Below, piece after piece: positions 16,634 through 24,206 of a DNA stretch of 45,113 nucleotides (its first letter is position 1; every line of letters begins with the position of its first letter). Both the position numbers and the translations under genes were made by a program. Under the pieces are notes generated by a model that was not told the DNA's origin, did no database searches, and saw nothing but the letters and a program-made list of their open reading frames with translations. The DNA comes from a virus: the IMG/VR virus record IMGVR_UViG_3300032224_000207, positions 1 through 45,113 of that record. One strand, given 5' to 3'.

Positions 16634-16921
16634 TTAAGTATTTATCCCAAAGTTATTGATAGCAAAGCTATTCAAAACTGATGAGTTAGAAAGGATAGGA
16701 ATGATAATAAATGTATCTGATTGTTCTGGCCTAGTAAACGGAGGAGCTTGTTTGTCAGCTACACCATGTACAAAGTCTTGAGGCTGTCTTATCTCCCAGT
16801 CCCCATTACAAACCATTAAACCATCCCACCGCATTTGTAGTTCGCTGTTTTTATACATGCGACCACAAACGTCACAAATGACGTTCCAACTTCCGTTATC
16901 CCATCTTGATTTGTACGACAT
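16634..16921 (-). CDS. Small virion-region protein with a Cys-pair N-terminus
   Basis: A 95-residue protein. CDVCGRMYKNSEL (about 16-28) with a later Cys forms a partial zinc-ribbon-like N-terminus. WDGLMVCNGDWEIRQPQDFVHG followed by ADKQAPPFTRPE is a combination I recognise from many uncharacterised proteins in phage and prophage structural modules. The stop and start codons overlap those of neighbours (TAATG type). Function not known; a minor virion or assembly role is the most natural guess. Confidence 0.55.
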   Translation of the reverse strand: MSYKSRWDNGSWNVICDVCGRMYKNSELQMRWDGLMVCNGDWEIRQPQDFVHGVADKQAPPFTRPEQSDTFIIIPILSNSSVLNSFAINNFGINT

Positions 16922-17235
16922 TATTGCACTTCAGTTGTACTATACACAGGCAAGTCTCCCAGAGCAACTAGCGTACTACCTGCACTGGTTGTTACAGTAA
17001 CAACAAGACGATAGGTTACACCAGCTACACCACTCTGTACTTGTTGGTACACCTTGTTCCCCACAATAGTAGTTCCACCAGATAACAAACCAGATGGACT
17101 AGCATCCACACCATCTATAACAAGTACAGAACAAGAAGCTGTAGACAAAGTTTCTCCTGCTGCTAACGTTTGACTAAAGTCAAAAGACAGTGGTTTTATT
17201 TCAGCAACAAACTTATAGGAAAAATATTCAGCCAT
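16921..17235 (-). CDS. Small beta-rich virion-region protein
   Basis: A 104-residue, Val/Thr/Ser-rich protein with a regular strand pattern (KPLSFDFSQTLAAGETL, YRLVVTVTTSAGSTLVALG) resembling an immunoglobulin-like or fibronectin-like domain of the kind decorating phage heads and fibres. The last residues overlap the start of the next gene and its first codons overlap the repeat protein upstream. I recognise the general type (phage fibre/decoration protein with an ASCSV.V segment) but not a named family. Confidence 0.5.
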   Translation of the reverse strand: MAEYFSYKFVAEIKPLSFDFSQTLAAGETLSTASCSVLVIDGVDASPSGLLSGGTTIVGNKVYQQVQSGVAGVTYRLVVTVTTSAGSTLVALGDLPVYSTTEVQ

Positions 17236-18328
17236 TTACATCATCCTGTTTTGTAACTACTATGTTGGTCTTCTTTGGTTTAACTAGTATGTTTGTAAAC
17301 CCAACAAACACTTGAACAATAACTTTCTTGGTAGGGACAATTATGGTGTCCTCAATATTAAGCAAGACTTTATAAAAGTGGCTTACAACACTAGTATAAA
17401 CGGTTGTTACTAGTAACACAAATCTTGCAGTAACAGTAGTCACAAAAGAACTTGTAGTAGATATAGCCAAAAGAATTTTAGCTATAGCTTTTTGTATTGT
17501 TGCTGTAGAAGCAACAGTAGCTAATATTGTTTTAGTAAGGGTTAAAAGTTTAGACACAGTGTTTGTTGTAGACACTGATATAGAAAGTATCTTGCTAAAA
17601 AAGAATCCATAAAGTAATGTTGCAGTACTACTTACAGATACAGTTATCTTTTTACCTACAGCTTTAATAAACAAAACAGAGCTAACACAAGATACAGCAA
17701 CTACTTTAATAGCTTGTTTTATTAGTGTTACAGAGCTAGTAGATACAACACTTAAAGTTCTTAACAACAATTTAATAAAACTAATGGTAACAGTAGAAGT
17801 AGTAGTAGCAGACACGTATTTTGCAATACTTTTAATAATGTTAGCTACAGAAGTGCTAACAACAGACATTGTTTTAAAAATACTACGTATTAATGTGCTA
17901 ATGTTTGTAGACACAACAGTAAAAGTTTTACCAACAAGCTTAAACACTGTTGCTGTAGAAGTAGAAGTAATAGACAACAGTTTTAAATAAGCACGACTAG
18001 GTACTAATGAGTTAGTGCTAGTACTTACATAACTAACAACTTTGCCTACAGCTTTAAGTACAGAAGCAGTGCTACTAGTAACAACAGTTTTTGTTGTTTG
18101 TATTGCATTAACAATAGTATTGGTACTTGTAGCAACAACAGACAATAGTTTTGAAAAAATAAAATTAGACGTTAAAGAGCTGGCAGTACTATTTACATAA
18201 CTAATAGTTTTGTTAATACTTTTTAAGGCTTCTAAATTAATATAATTAACAACAATTAAAAATAGTTGTATTACTTTATTAGCTGTAGAAGCAAAAGGAG
18301 CTTGAGCATAAGCAGAAATACCAAACAT
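17228..18328 (-). CDS. Repeat protein: hydrophobic Val/Ser/Thr and Lys repeats
   Basis: About 366 residues, starting most likely at MFGISAYAQAPF (ATG 18328, one base after the stop of the preceding small gene). From residue about 20 to 310 it is a run of imperfect repeats of roughly 18-20 residues with the pattern K-x-h-S-V-V-S-T-S-x-x-T-h-h-K-x-h-x-K (h = hydrophobic), with Ser/Thr strands alternating with Lys-bearing hydrophobic stretches. The MFGISA opening is shared by uncharacterised proteins in other environmental phage tails. The repeats could form a solenoid shaft or a membrane-interacting device. Base composition is notably AT-rich. Function unknown. Confidence 0.55.
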   Translation of the reverse strand: MFGISAYAQAPFASTANKVIQLFLIVVNYINLEALKSINKTISYVNSTASSLTSNFIFSKLLSVVATSTNTIVNAIQTTKTVVTSSTASVLKAVGKVVSYVSTSTNSLVPSRAYLKLLSITSTSTATVFKLVGKTFTVVSTNISTLIRSIFKTMSVVSTSVANIIKSIAKYVSATTTSTVTISFIKLLLRTLSVVSTSSVTLIKQAIKVVAVSCVSSVLFIKAVGKKITVSVSSTATLLYGFFFSKILSISVSTTNTVSKLLTLTKTILATVASTATIQKAIAKILLAISTTSSFVTTVTARFVLLVTTVYTSVVSHFYKVLLNIEDTIIVPTKKVIVQVFVGFTNILVKPKKTNIVVTKQDDVNG

Positions 18329-18329
18329 T

Positions 18330-18488
18330 TTATTGTGGTTGTGTATCAAGAATAGTAGGCTGATTTCCTGCTTCTACCCAATCAATGTAAGCACGAAAAT
18401 CAGGGTCTTGGTCTGATTGACAAGGTGCAACCACCTTACCATCTTCATCCCTTGTTACTGTTCCTTCGTAAAGATTTATTGTGTACAT
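18330..18488 (-). CDS. Small fibre-linked protein (52 residues)
   Basis: A 52-codon frame from an ATG at 18488 that overlaps the stop of the upstream fibre gene. It begins MYTINLYEGTVTRDEDGKVV and contains DFRAYIDWVEAGNQP, the same pattern as the 53-residue protein at 13011-13172. It ends one base before the repeat-protein start. As with its relative, a fibre-assembly or fibre-capping role is inferred from pairing only. Confidence 0.6.
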   Translation of the reverse strand: MYTINLYEGTVTRDEDGKVVAPCQSDQDPDFRAYIDWVEAGNQPTILDTQPQ

Positions 18489-19852
18489 CAGTAATCCGTT
18501 TCAACATAAATACCGCCAATTTGCAAAATTACAGCAGTGGCAGTTGCATTATTTGTTCTCCAATTTCTTACGCCTAAAAATGTTGTGTTTGCTGGTAAAA
18601 CAGTTCCCGCTGTACCTGTCAATGTTCCAGACGCTTTGTCACCTGTATTAAGCCTGATAACTTGGTAATAAACTGTATTTGTAGATGTTGGAGGCGCATA
18701 CAACGTAAATTCATACCAATCAGTTGTTGATGTTCCTGTTGGAAAATTTACGCCTAAATCAATAGGTGTTTGAGCCGCAGAACCGCCATAATATATTTTT
18801 AAATTTGTATCAGCCGCACCTTGACCAACACCAATTACGTTTGTCAATGTAGAAGGTTCTACGTTTGTAGGTGCGCTACCTGAGCTTCCTAAACCGATAA
18901 ATGTTCTGGGTGCGGCAACAGTGTCAGCAATACCAAATCGAGTAACGTAGTAAAAGCCACCCAAAGGAATAGTCGTTGCAGTTCCAAGAGAAAAGCCTGG
19001 TGTACCTTGATAATAGTTGGCAAATGTTCCTGCTGTTGCTGTACTACTAACTTGAAACTTAAATGCTCTTGTGTACATATTGGTTGATGCAACAGATACA
19101 GCCGCAGTAGTTCCCGAATAAGCATTCATACCAACAACGTTTGGAGTTGTAGTATTTCCAATTAATACAAAACCAACGTGCTTATTAGCAATTGATGGTT
19201 GTAACTGAACCGCCGCATTAGTCGCATTTAAAAATGCTGGTGCTGTATATCCACCACCAATAGTTTTAGCAAATGTCTTTAAGTTACCAGCACTAGGGGC
19301 GGCAGGGTCAGATGATACAGCTACGCTAGAAATCTGATTGGTTGTGCCTGTAAGACTCAGTGTTGTAAATGTTCCAGCCGCAGGTGTTGTACCACCAATT
19401 GCAGGAGGAGATGCTAAATATGTGCTAAATCCTGTACCAGAAACTGTAGATGATGCGCTTAAAGTAGTGAATGCTCCTGTAGAAGGCGTTGTTGCACCAA
19501 CCGTGGAGTTCTCAATCACATATCCCGTAAGGTTTCCACTTGCATCTTGGTTAACAGATTTACCTGATGGGTAAGTAACAAACACATTTACTGTTCCAAC
19601 AAAAGTAACAGCAGTATTTGAGTTGCTTGAAGATAATATTGTTGTACGAGTAAGAGTTGGACCTGTGGTTGAGTATGTACCTAGTCCAACTTCCCAATTA
19701 CCAGAAGTATCTGTAGCAGAATAATAAGTAGTGTTTCCATTACCTATAACAGAAAATGATTGAAATCCAGTAACAGAACCAGACAAAGTAAAGCTAACAG
19801 TAGTGTTAGCCGTACCAGTCTGTTGTACTCGGTCATTAAGGACTAGAGCCAT
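18488..19852 (-). CDS. Large tail fibre / adhesin
   Basis: A 454-residue beta-rich fibre. Residues 1-100 (MALVLNDRVQQTGTANTTVSF, NGNTTYYSATD, WEVGLGTYS) are a conserved phage fibre N-domain. Residues about 105-170 repeat a VGATTPSTGAFTTLS / IGGTTPAAGTFTTLS element, a typical shaft repeat. From about 190 to the end is a globular domain with KHVGFVLIGNTTTPN and a YYVTRFGIADTV segment, likely the receptor-binding head. It begins the late-unit fibre cluster together with the 121-residue protein upstream. Codon use is more GC3-biased than in the repeat protein next to it. Confidence 0.65.
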   Translation of the reverse strand: MALVLNDRVQQTGTANTTVSFTLSGSVTGFQSFSVIGNGNTTYYSATDTSGNWEVGLGTYSTTGPTLTRTTILSSSNSNTAVTFVGTVNVFVTYPSGKSVNQDASGNLTGYVIENSTVGATTPSTGAFTTLSASSTVSGTGFSTYLASPPAIGGTTPAAGTFTTLSLTGTTNQISSVAVSSDPAAPSAGNLKTFAKTIGGGYTAPAFLNATNAAVQLQPSIANKHVGFVLIGNTTTPNVVGMNAYSGTTAAVSVASTNMYTRAFKFQVSSTATAGTFANYYQGTPGFSLGTATTIPLGGFYYVTRFGIADTVAAPRTFIGLGSSGSAPTNVEPSTLTNVIGVGQGAADTNLKIYYGGSAAQTPIDLGVNFPTGTSTTDWYEFTLYAPPTSTNTVYYQVIRLNTGDKASGTLTGTAGTVLPANTTFLGVRNWRTNNATATAVILQIGGIYVETDY

Positions 19853-19862
19853 CTAGGACTCC

Positions 19863-20228
19863 TTAACTAAATTGAGTCTTAAATGTAAACTGAATAGAGT
19901 CGCCAGAACTCAGATTAATTGTTGAGAAGTCACCTTTGACAAACAAGTTGCCAGAAGTAGAAGCATCAAACAAACCAGCATTAGTGATAGCAAGAGTACC
20001 ACCAGCGGTTTGAGTACCAACTACTTGATAGGTGTCATTAGTTGTAGAAGTTGTTTGTTGTGTGCTAGTACCTGTTTGACGGGTACCAGTTTCTGTAAAC
20101 AAAGTTGTATCAGCAGCAGCAGTTGTACCAGCACCTGTACCATAAGCAACGTACACAGGTTCTGTACCACTACCTTTAATACGGTTAGTTACGATAGCTC
20201 TACCAGTGTTAACTAAGAGAGTAGCCAT
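19863..20228 (-). CDS. Small fibre/head-associated beta protein
   Basis: A 121-residue protein starting MATLLVNTGRAIVTNRIKG, followed by a PVYVAYGTGAGTTAAADTTLFTE segment and a C-terminal TINLSSGDSIQFTFKTQFS. I recognise this as a common phage-tail-region type (putative tail fibre or accessory protein) but not a named one. Its start overlaps the end of the small 53-residue gene upstream. A fibre-base or decoration role is plausible. Confidence 0.5.
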   Translation of the reverse strand: MATLLVNTGRAIVTNRIKGSGTEPVYVAYGTGAGTTAAADTTLFTETGTRQTGTSTQQTTSTTNDTYQVVGTQTAGGTLAITNAGLFDASTSGNLFVKGDFSTINLSSGDSIQFTFKTQFS

Positions 20229-20374
20229 TTTTTAATACTCCAAAAAATACGTTTTAAAGGGTTTTTATGCCAATAACTAACAACACCAAGAGACTCAATA
20301 GTGCCATCAGCACGAATGATGACAGCACTAATTTGAGCTTCCTTGGCGTTACTAGGAACAATCATTTGAGCCAT
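20213..20374 (-). CDS. Small conserved-type phage protein (53 residues)
   Basis: A 53-codon frame from the ATG at 20374 to a TAG that overlaps the first codons of the next gene. The product starts MAQMIVPSNAKEAQISAVII, continues RADGTIESLGVVSYWH, and ends in a basic, aromatic tail (NPLKRIFWSIKKW). I recall very similar short proteins next to fibre genes in environmental phages. The basic amphipathic tail could bind membrane or nucleic acid. Function unknown. Confidence 0.6.
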   Translation of the reverse strand: MAQMIVPSNAKEAQISAVIIRADGTIESLGVVSYWHKNPLKRIFWSIKKWLLS

Positions 20375-20376
20375 TG

Positions 20377-20613
20377 TTAAGCCTTGTCAGATTTGTTGTC
20401 TAACTTGTCAAAGATCTTATTAATCATTTCTTTAAGCTCTCGAATGTCGTTCTTGTAATCGTCTTTAGCAACATACGATTTAGGAAGTTCTTCTCTAAGC
20501 TTAGCCAAATCAGTTTTGAGTTCTTTAACAGCAGCCCACAGTTCACGGGCAAACCAACCCGTGACTGAGGATACAAGTGTTAAACCAATATTTAAAAGGG
20601 TTTGGTAATCCAT
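20377..20613 (-). CDS. Small membrane-anchored coiled-coil protein
   Basis: A 78-residue protein with one N-terminal membrane helix (about 5-27, LLNIGLTLVSSVTGWFARELW) and a charged coiled coil (about 28-75). The layout resembles XhlA/holin-accessory or spanin-like proteins, but the gene lies in the virion region rather than in the lysis cluster. It may be a virion-membrane contact protein or a second lysis helper. No lipobox is seen. Confidence 0.5.
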   Translation of the reverse strand: MDYQTLLNIGLTLVSSVTGWFARELWAAVKELKTDLAKLREELPKSYVAKDDYKNDIRELKEMINKIFDKLDNKSDKA

Positions 20614-20622
20614 TTAAATACC

Positions 20623-21033
20623 TTACAGATTAGTGCCTTGTTTAACCAACTCTAAGATAACTGAGAACACCTGCGTACCAGATGTCCAACCAGTAGTCTT
20701 AACAAGAATAGCACCAGTCTTACCAGCACCAGAGTTGTTAGTTAGTCCACCAAAGTTCCAGAACATCAAACGACCACGACCAGCTAAAGGCATGATAATG
20801 ACATCGGTTGTTGCATCCCACAACAGTTGTACTTCTAATTGGTCACTAATTGAATAATCAATGTGATCAATACGTACTTGTGTAGGTGTAAACCCTATGC
20901 CACTTTGATTAATGTCAGACATTACAACAGCGTTTGTTAAAGCTAAGTCAGAGGTATCAAGTACCGCTGTTAGTTTAACAATTGCGTTGCGTTGACCTTC
21001 TTCAAGGATTTGCGTTGTAAATGAGTTAGCCAT
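20623..21033 (-). CDS. Putative head decoration / structural protein
   Basis: A 136-residue beta-rich protein starting MANSFTTQILEEGQRNAIVKL, with VLDTSDLALTNA, VQLLWDATTDVI, GRGRLMFWNFGG and a GKTGAILVKTTGW segment. I recognise the series as a frequently conserved but unnamed protein in podovirus and siphovirus structural regions. The small size and compact beta pattern suit a decoration protein. Good spacing on both sides and a clear Shine-Dalgarno (GGAGG just before the ATG) support it as a real gene. Confidence 0.55.
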   Translation of the reverse strand: MANSFTTQILEEGQRNAIVKLTAVLDTSDLALTNAVVMSDINQSGIGFTPTQVRIDHIDYSISDQLEVQLLWDATTDVIIMPLAGRGRLMFWNFGGLTNNSGAGKTGAILVKTTGWTSGTQVFSVILELVKQGTNL

Positions 21034-21045
21034 AGCTACCTCCTA

Positions 21046-21771
21046 TTAACGTGCAAGTTCTTGGGCAGCTAAAACAAAGTCAGTAGTCAATGTATCAGTT
21101 GCTGTAGGAGTAATCTGAAACACTGGACTTAACAAAGCATTAGTTAAGGTAGTACCAGTAGAACCAATAGTAGGTGCTGTTATGCGAGCATCAGGACCCA
21201 TATCAGTAGAGCTAGTACCAGAAAAACAGATTAAATCTGTACCATCATAGTAGAAACCTACTTCTACAAAAGAGTTTGCTATGGCAGTTGCAACACCTGT
21301 TACTAATGTAGTAGCAGTGCTATTAACAGTAGACACCAAGTTAATAGATGTAGATGAAGCAGCTTTAGCAAACCACAAACCATCAGTAGTAGAAGAACCT
21401 GCACGCAAACCTGCATAATAAGAAACACTTCCTGCTACAGCAGAAACTTTAAAACGAACAACAAACCAAGTTCTATAGCCAGCTATAAGTTGTATAAAAG
21501 TACCAGCTTTGTATGCGGCAGTAGCAGTAGTAGCTCCACCTGGAGTAAGAACAGCTTGTCCACCAACAGCATTAGCTACAGCAAAAGTAGATGATGTACC
21601 TGTTATTGTGTAGTCTGTACCAATCAATGTGTTGAAATCATTGATATAGGTAGAGCTACCAACAAATTGACCACTTCCAGTGTGGAAGGGATCAGGAAAA
21701 GGATACGAGTACAAAGGCTCGTTGGGATACGCAGTGGAAACACCACTATAAAAGCGAGTTGGATTTGACAT
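21046..21771 (-). CDS. Beta-sandwich structural protein (concanavalin-like)
   Basis: About 241 residues from the ATG at 21771, chosen because AAAGGAAC lies just upstream and because the longer frame to 21807 begins inside a hairpin. The product begins MSNPTRFYSGVSTAYPNEPL, with an IQLIAGYRTWFVVRFKVSAVAG and a VEVGFYYDGTDLICF segment, the regular strand pattern of a lectin-like or concanavalin-like fold. Such proteins are common as head fibres or capsid decorations. It lies between the tiny Lys-rich gene and the 136-residue protein. No catalytic residues recognised. Confidence 0.55.
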   Translation of the reverse strand: MSNPTRFYSGVSTAYPNEPLYSYPFPDPFHTGSGQFVGSSTYINDFNTLIGTDYTITGTSSTFAVANAVGGQAVLTPGGATTATAAYKAGTFIQLIAGYRTWFVVRFKVSAVAGSVSYYAGLRAGSSTTDGLWFAKAASSTSINLVSTVNSTATTLVTGVATAIANSFVEVGFYYDGTDLICFSGTSSTDMGPDARITAPTIGSTGTTLTNALLSPVFQITPTATDTLTTDFVLAAQELAR

Positions 21772-21784
21772 AATAGTTCCTTTG

Positions 21785-21817
21785 ACGTTGTTTAAAACAA
21801 CGCCCAATTAAGGGCGT
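21785..21817 (-). terminator. Inverted-repeat pair before the beta-sandwich gene
   Basis: Read leftward, ACGCCC-TTAATT-GGGCGT (21817-21800) forms a perfect six-base-pair stem and is followed by TGTTTTAAACA; the same stretch holds a second short repeat, CGTTGTT/AACAACG (21785-21801). The U-poor tail makes this a weak terminator at best. It lies between the Lys/Met-rich gene and the beta-sandwich gene and may adjust the expression of fibre genes relative to capsid genes. Confidence 0.4.
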
Positions 21818-21839
21818 CATTGGAAGATTGCATTCTATA

Positions 21840-21974
21840 TTACATTTTCTTTTTGGGCATCATCTTTTTTGCAGCAGCCATTTTCTTAGCAGCCATCATT
21901 TTCTTTTCTTCACCTTTAGCTTTGACTTTAGCATCAGGCTTCATACCCATTTCTTTGCGTTTTTCGTATCCCAT
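21840..21974 (-). CDS. Tiny Lys/Met-rich basic protein (44 residues)
   Basis: A 44-codon frame from the ATG at 21974, preceded by GGAGTG at good spacing. The product starts MGYEKRKEMGMKPDAKVKAK and ends in alternating KKM/MAAAKKMM blocks, so more than half of its residues are Lys, Met or Ala. It stands alone between the capsid-gene terminator and a second inverted repeat. It could be a DNA-condensing or capsid-internal basic peptide. I know no family for it. Confidence 0.55.
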   Translation of the reverse strand: MGYEKRKEMGMKPDAKVKAKGEEKKMMAAKKMAAAKKMMPKKKM

Positions 21975-21986
21975 GATTCACTCCAA

Positions 21987-22021
21987 TTTATAAAAAGAAC
22001 CCTCTCTTTTTAGGGAGAGGG
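21987..22021 (-). terminator. Rho-independent terminator after the major capsid gene
   Basis: Read leftward, CCCTCTC-(8-base loop)-GAGAGGG (22021-22000) is followed by TTCTTTTTATAA. The stem is perfect and the T-rich tract follows directly. It lies 18 bases after the capsid stop, so it probably limits readthrough into the fibre genes and lets capsid protein be made in excess. Confidence 0.75.
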
Positions 22022-22038
22022 CTTGTTACTAATAACAA

Positions 22039-22959
22039 TTAAGGACCATTAGATCCGTAAATAGCACGAGGATCAGACCATCCAAAGCTATAACGCTCGT
22101 AGCCTTTGGCTTTAACGTTCATAGTGTCAAAGTCATTGTCTTGATCAAACGTGACAGCGTGACGCTCGTAGTACTTCAAACCAGTACCACCAGGGATGGT
22201 GTTACGGATAAACCAAGCGTGTGGGCTTGTGAAGTAGTGGTTCACTTTAAAACCACCTGGAATGTAATTGCCAGACTTAATGACGTTGATGTCATTGTTG
22301 GCATTACCTGTTTGGTAGCTAGAGTGAAGGATACGCTGAGCGTTGAAGATCTCTTGACGAGCAATGTGCAAGCTGTTTGGTTGAATAGCAACTAACAAAC
22401 CACGGTCGTTTTGAAAGCCCATGATTGCGATAACTGCGTCTTCCAAAGAAGCCTCAGACAAGTCAACATCAACTGCTGGCTTGTTAGAGTATGTACCACC
22501 TGATGTATTTGGGTGGGCGGTAGAACACAAAGCTACACCATCACCACCTAAATATGTGCTATTAAAAGCACGGTTGTACACGTTAGCTGCAATGTTTTCT
22601 TTCGTTTGACGGAAAGACATTGCTAAAGCAGCAGCACGTTTCTTAGACACTTGCTCATACAAGTTGTCGTCCATTTCTTCTTTAGTCACGATATAACCCA
22701 TTGCGTAAGCAACGTGTGTATAACGAGTTGTGAAGCCTTGGATTTCAGAGTCGTAAGCAGTGCCTTGACCTTCAGACTTAATAGGAACCAGACCGAAGCC
22801 AGACAATTGAACGTCTTCCTCGTAGTTCATAGTAGAAGTGTCTTTGTCAAACAAATCTACGTACTCTTCTGGGTGCTCATTGTAAGTTTGACCCCACCAA
22901 GCTTTAATGCCAGGCCACAATGCTTTGGGATGTGATGCGGTAGTAATTACGCCAGCCAT
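22039..22959 (-). CDS. Major capsid protein (HK97-fold type)
   Basis: A 306-residue protein. It begins with a long helix that includes the PKALWPGIKAWWGQTYNEHPEEY segment, has an acidic E-loop-like region (about 36-60), then a spine-helix region with EEMDDNLYEQVSKKRAAALAMSFRQTKE. GVALCSTAHPNTSGG and FIRNTIPGGTGLKYYERHAVTF segments are typical of major head subunits of this type. The gene lies downstream of portal, scaffold and two small head proteins, and has its own terminator, as expected for the most abundant virion protein. Name-level family is not claimed. Confidence 0.8.
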   Translation of the reverse strand: MAGVITTASHPKALWPGIKAWWGQTYNEHPEEYVDLFDKDTSTMNYEEDVQLSGFGLVPIKSEGQGTAYDSEIQGFTTRYTHVAYAMGYIVTKEEMDDNLYEQVSKKRAAALAMSFRQTKENIAANVYNRAFNSTYLGGDGVALCSTAHPNTSGGTYSNKPAVDVDLSEASLEDAVIAIMGFQNDRGLLVAIQPNSLHIARQEIFNAQRILHSSYQTGNANNDINVIKSGNYIPGGFKVNHYFTSPHAWFIRNTIPGGTGLKYYERHAVTFDQDNDFDTMNVKAKGYERYSFGWSDPRAIYGSNGP

Positions 22960-22974
22960 AATGTATCTCCTTTA

Positions 22975-23640
22975 TTAGACTGCAAGGTAGTTCACGACAG
23001 AGCCAGAAGCTGCGCCGATAGTACCGTATTCGTGATAGTTGAACTTGCACAAAACACGAACATAAGGACTAGCTGCGCTGGTCACTTGGTTGTCGCCTTT
23101 TTGTACAGCACCCAACAAACGGATTGGCAAAGTAGCCGTAACAGCAGGACCTGTAAGGACCATATCTGAAAACGGAGCACTGTTGCTCAATGACGATTGG
23201 TTTGCAGCAGAGATAGTCACAGCAGCGTTTAATGACAACTGAGCTTGAGTAGCACCAGTGCTATCAAACTGAGCTTCAAACAACACAAAAGGATCATCCA
23301 CAACATACAAGTAGCGAACACTAGTACGAGTACCAGCAGCGATGTACGCTTTTTCCAAAGACAAAGAATTACCAACCAAGCTAACGCCTGGATCAGCAAC
23401 ACGAATGCCTACGATAATGCCTAAAGGCAAAGCTGATGTAGTAGTTGCGCCACCCCACTTTTGGACATAACGAACGCCGTTAGCGTCCGAACCAGAAGCA
23501 GACATTACGCAATCACCGATTGCATAGCTATTGGAAGTGTCAGAGGTAGGGATAGCGTAGAGGCGACCCTGCTCGTTCCACTTGCCACCTAGCAAGTTAC
23601 CAACAGGACTAAACCCGTTGGCTTTATTTACGTTAGCCAT
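22975..23640 (-). CDS. Head-associated structural protein
   Basis: A 221-residue protein starting MANVNKANGFSPVGNLLGGKWNEQG, a pattern I associate with proteins just upstream of the major capsid gene in environmental podoviruses. It continues with beta segments (LYAIPTSDTSNSYAIGDCV, ALPLGIIVGIRV, TSVRYLYVVDDPFVLFEAQ). It is probably a decoration or minor capsid protein; the beta-tulip appearance of the middle part fits a head-decoration fold. It is 15 bases upstream of the capsid gene and co-transcribed with it. Confidence 0.6.
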   Translation of the reverse strand: MANVNKANGFSPVGNLLGGKWNEQGRLYAIPTSDTSNSYAIGDCVMSASGSDANGVRYVQKWGGATTTSALPLGIIVGIRVADPGVSLVGNSLSLEKAYIAAGTRTSVRYLYVVDDPFVLFEAQFDSTGATQAQLSLNAAVTISAANQSSLSNSAPFSDMVLTGPAVTATLPIRLLGAVQKGDNQVTSAASPYVRVLCKFNYHEYGTIGAASGSVVNYLAV

Positions 23641-23661
23641 TTAAGACTCCTTTAAAAACAT

Positions 23662-24177
23662 TTAAGAGGTAACTTTGATTCCGTCCCTAGGGCTATAGAA
23701 CGATGGATTTTCTCCAGTGATCTTACCCTTACGAATAGAAGCGTCAATGCGATTGTTTTTAGCTTGAAGTTCAGCTTGATCTTCCTCGTACCATTCTTGC
23801 CGAATCTTCATTAGATAACCGTATTGCTCAGTACCTTCGGCACGAGGGTTTACAAGAAATCTAATTCTTTCTCCAAGGTCACCATTACGGCTGACTACAT
23901 TCTCACTCACGCCTCCCACTTCATCAGGACGGACAAACTCGTAGCCACTATCCATAGCTGCTTGTATGCGTCCACCTACATCAGTAAGTACATGTAGATG
24001 GTATCCAGGTATTTGTGATTGGACACTTATCTTTGCTTCCGTGCCGTTAAACACGTTACGTTTTTTTCGAGTTGTACCATCTACCGCAGGAACAGGTGCA
24101 GTCATTGCTGCTTCACGTTCTGCTGCTTTTTCAATTAGACGATCACGTTTTTCAAACTCATTTAGTGCTCTTGGCAT
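23662..24177 (-). CDS. Conserved-type head-module protein, function unknown
   Basis: A 171-residue, charged protein with a helical N-terminus (RALNEFEKRDRLIEKAAERE), a mixed central part (SQIPGYHLHVLTDVGGRIQAAMDSGYEFVRPDEVGG) and a helical Glu/Gln-rich C-terminus (YLMKIRQEWYEEDQAELQ). The GYHLHVLTD...A..AGYEFV pattern is common in uncharacterised proteins located between scaffold and coat genes of phages. Likely head assembly; nothing catalytic is visible. Confidence 0.55.
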   Translation of the reverse strand: MPRALNEFEKRDRLIEKAAEREAAMTAPVPAVDGTTRKKRNVFNGTEAKISVQSQIPGYHLHVLTDVGGRIQAAMDSGYEFVRPDEVGGVSENVVSRNGDLGERIRFLVNPRAEGTEQYGYLMKIRQEWYEEDQAELQAKNNRIDASIRKGKITGENPSFYSPRDGIKVTS

Positions 24178-24206
24178 AGTGTACTCCCTTTAGTTTAAGT
24201 TAAAAA

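Noticed and set aside
21772-21807. N-terminal extension of the beta-sandwich gene
   Set aside because: The extra 12 codons lie in an inverted repeat; the internal ATG at 21771 has AAAGGAAC upstream.
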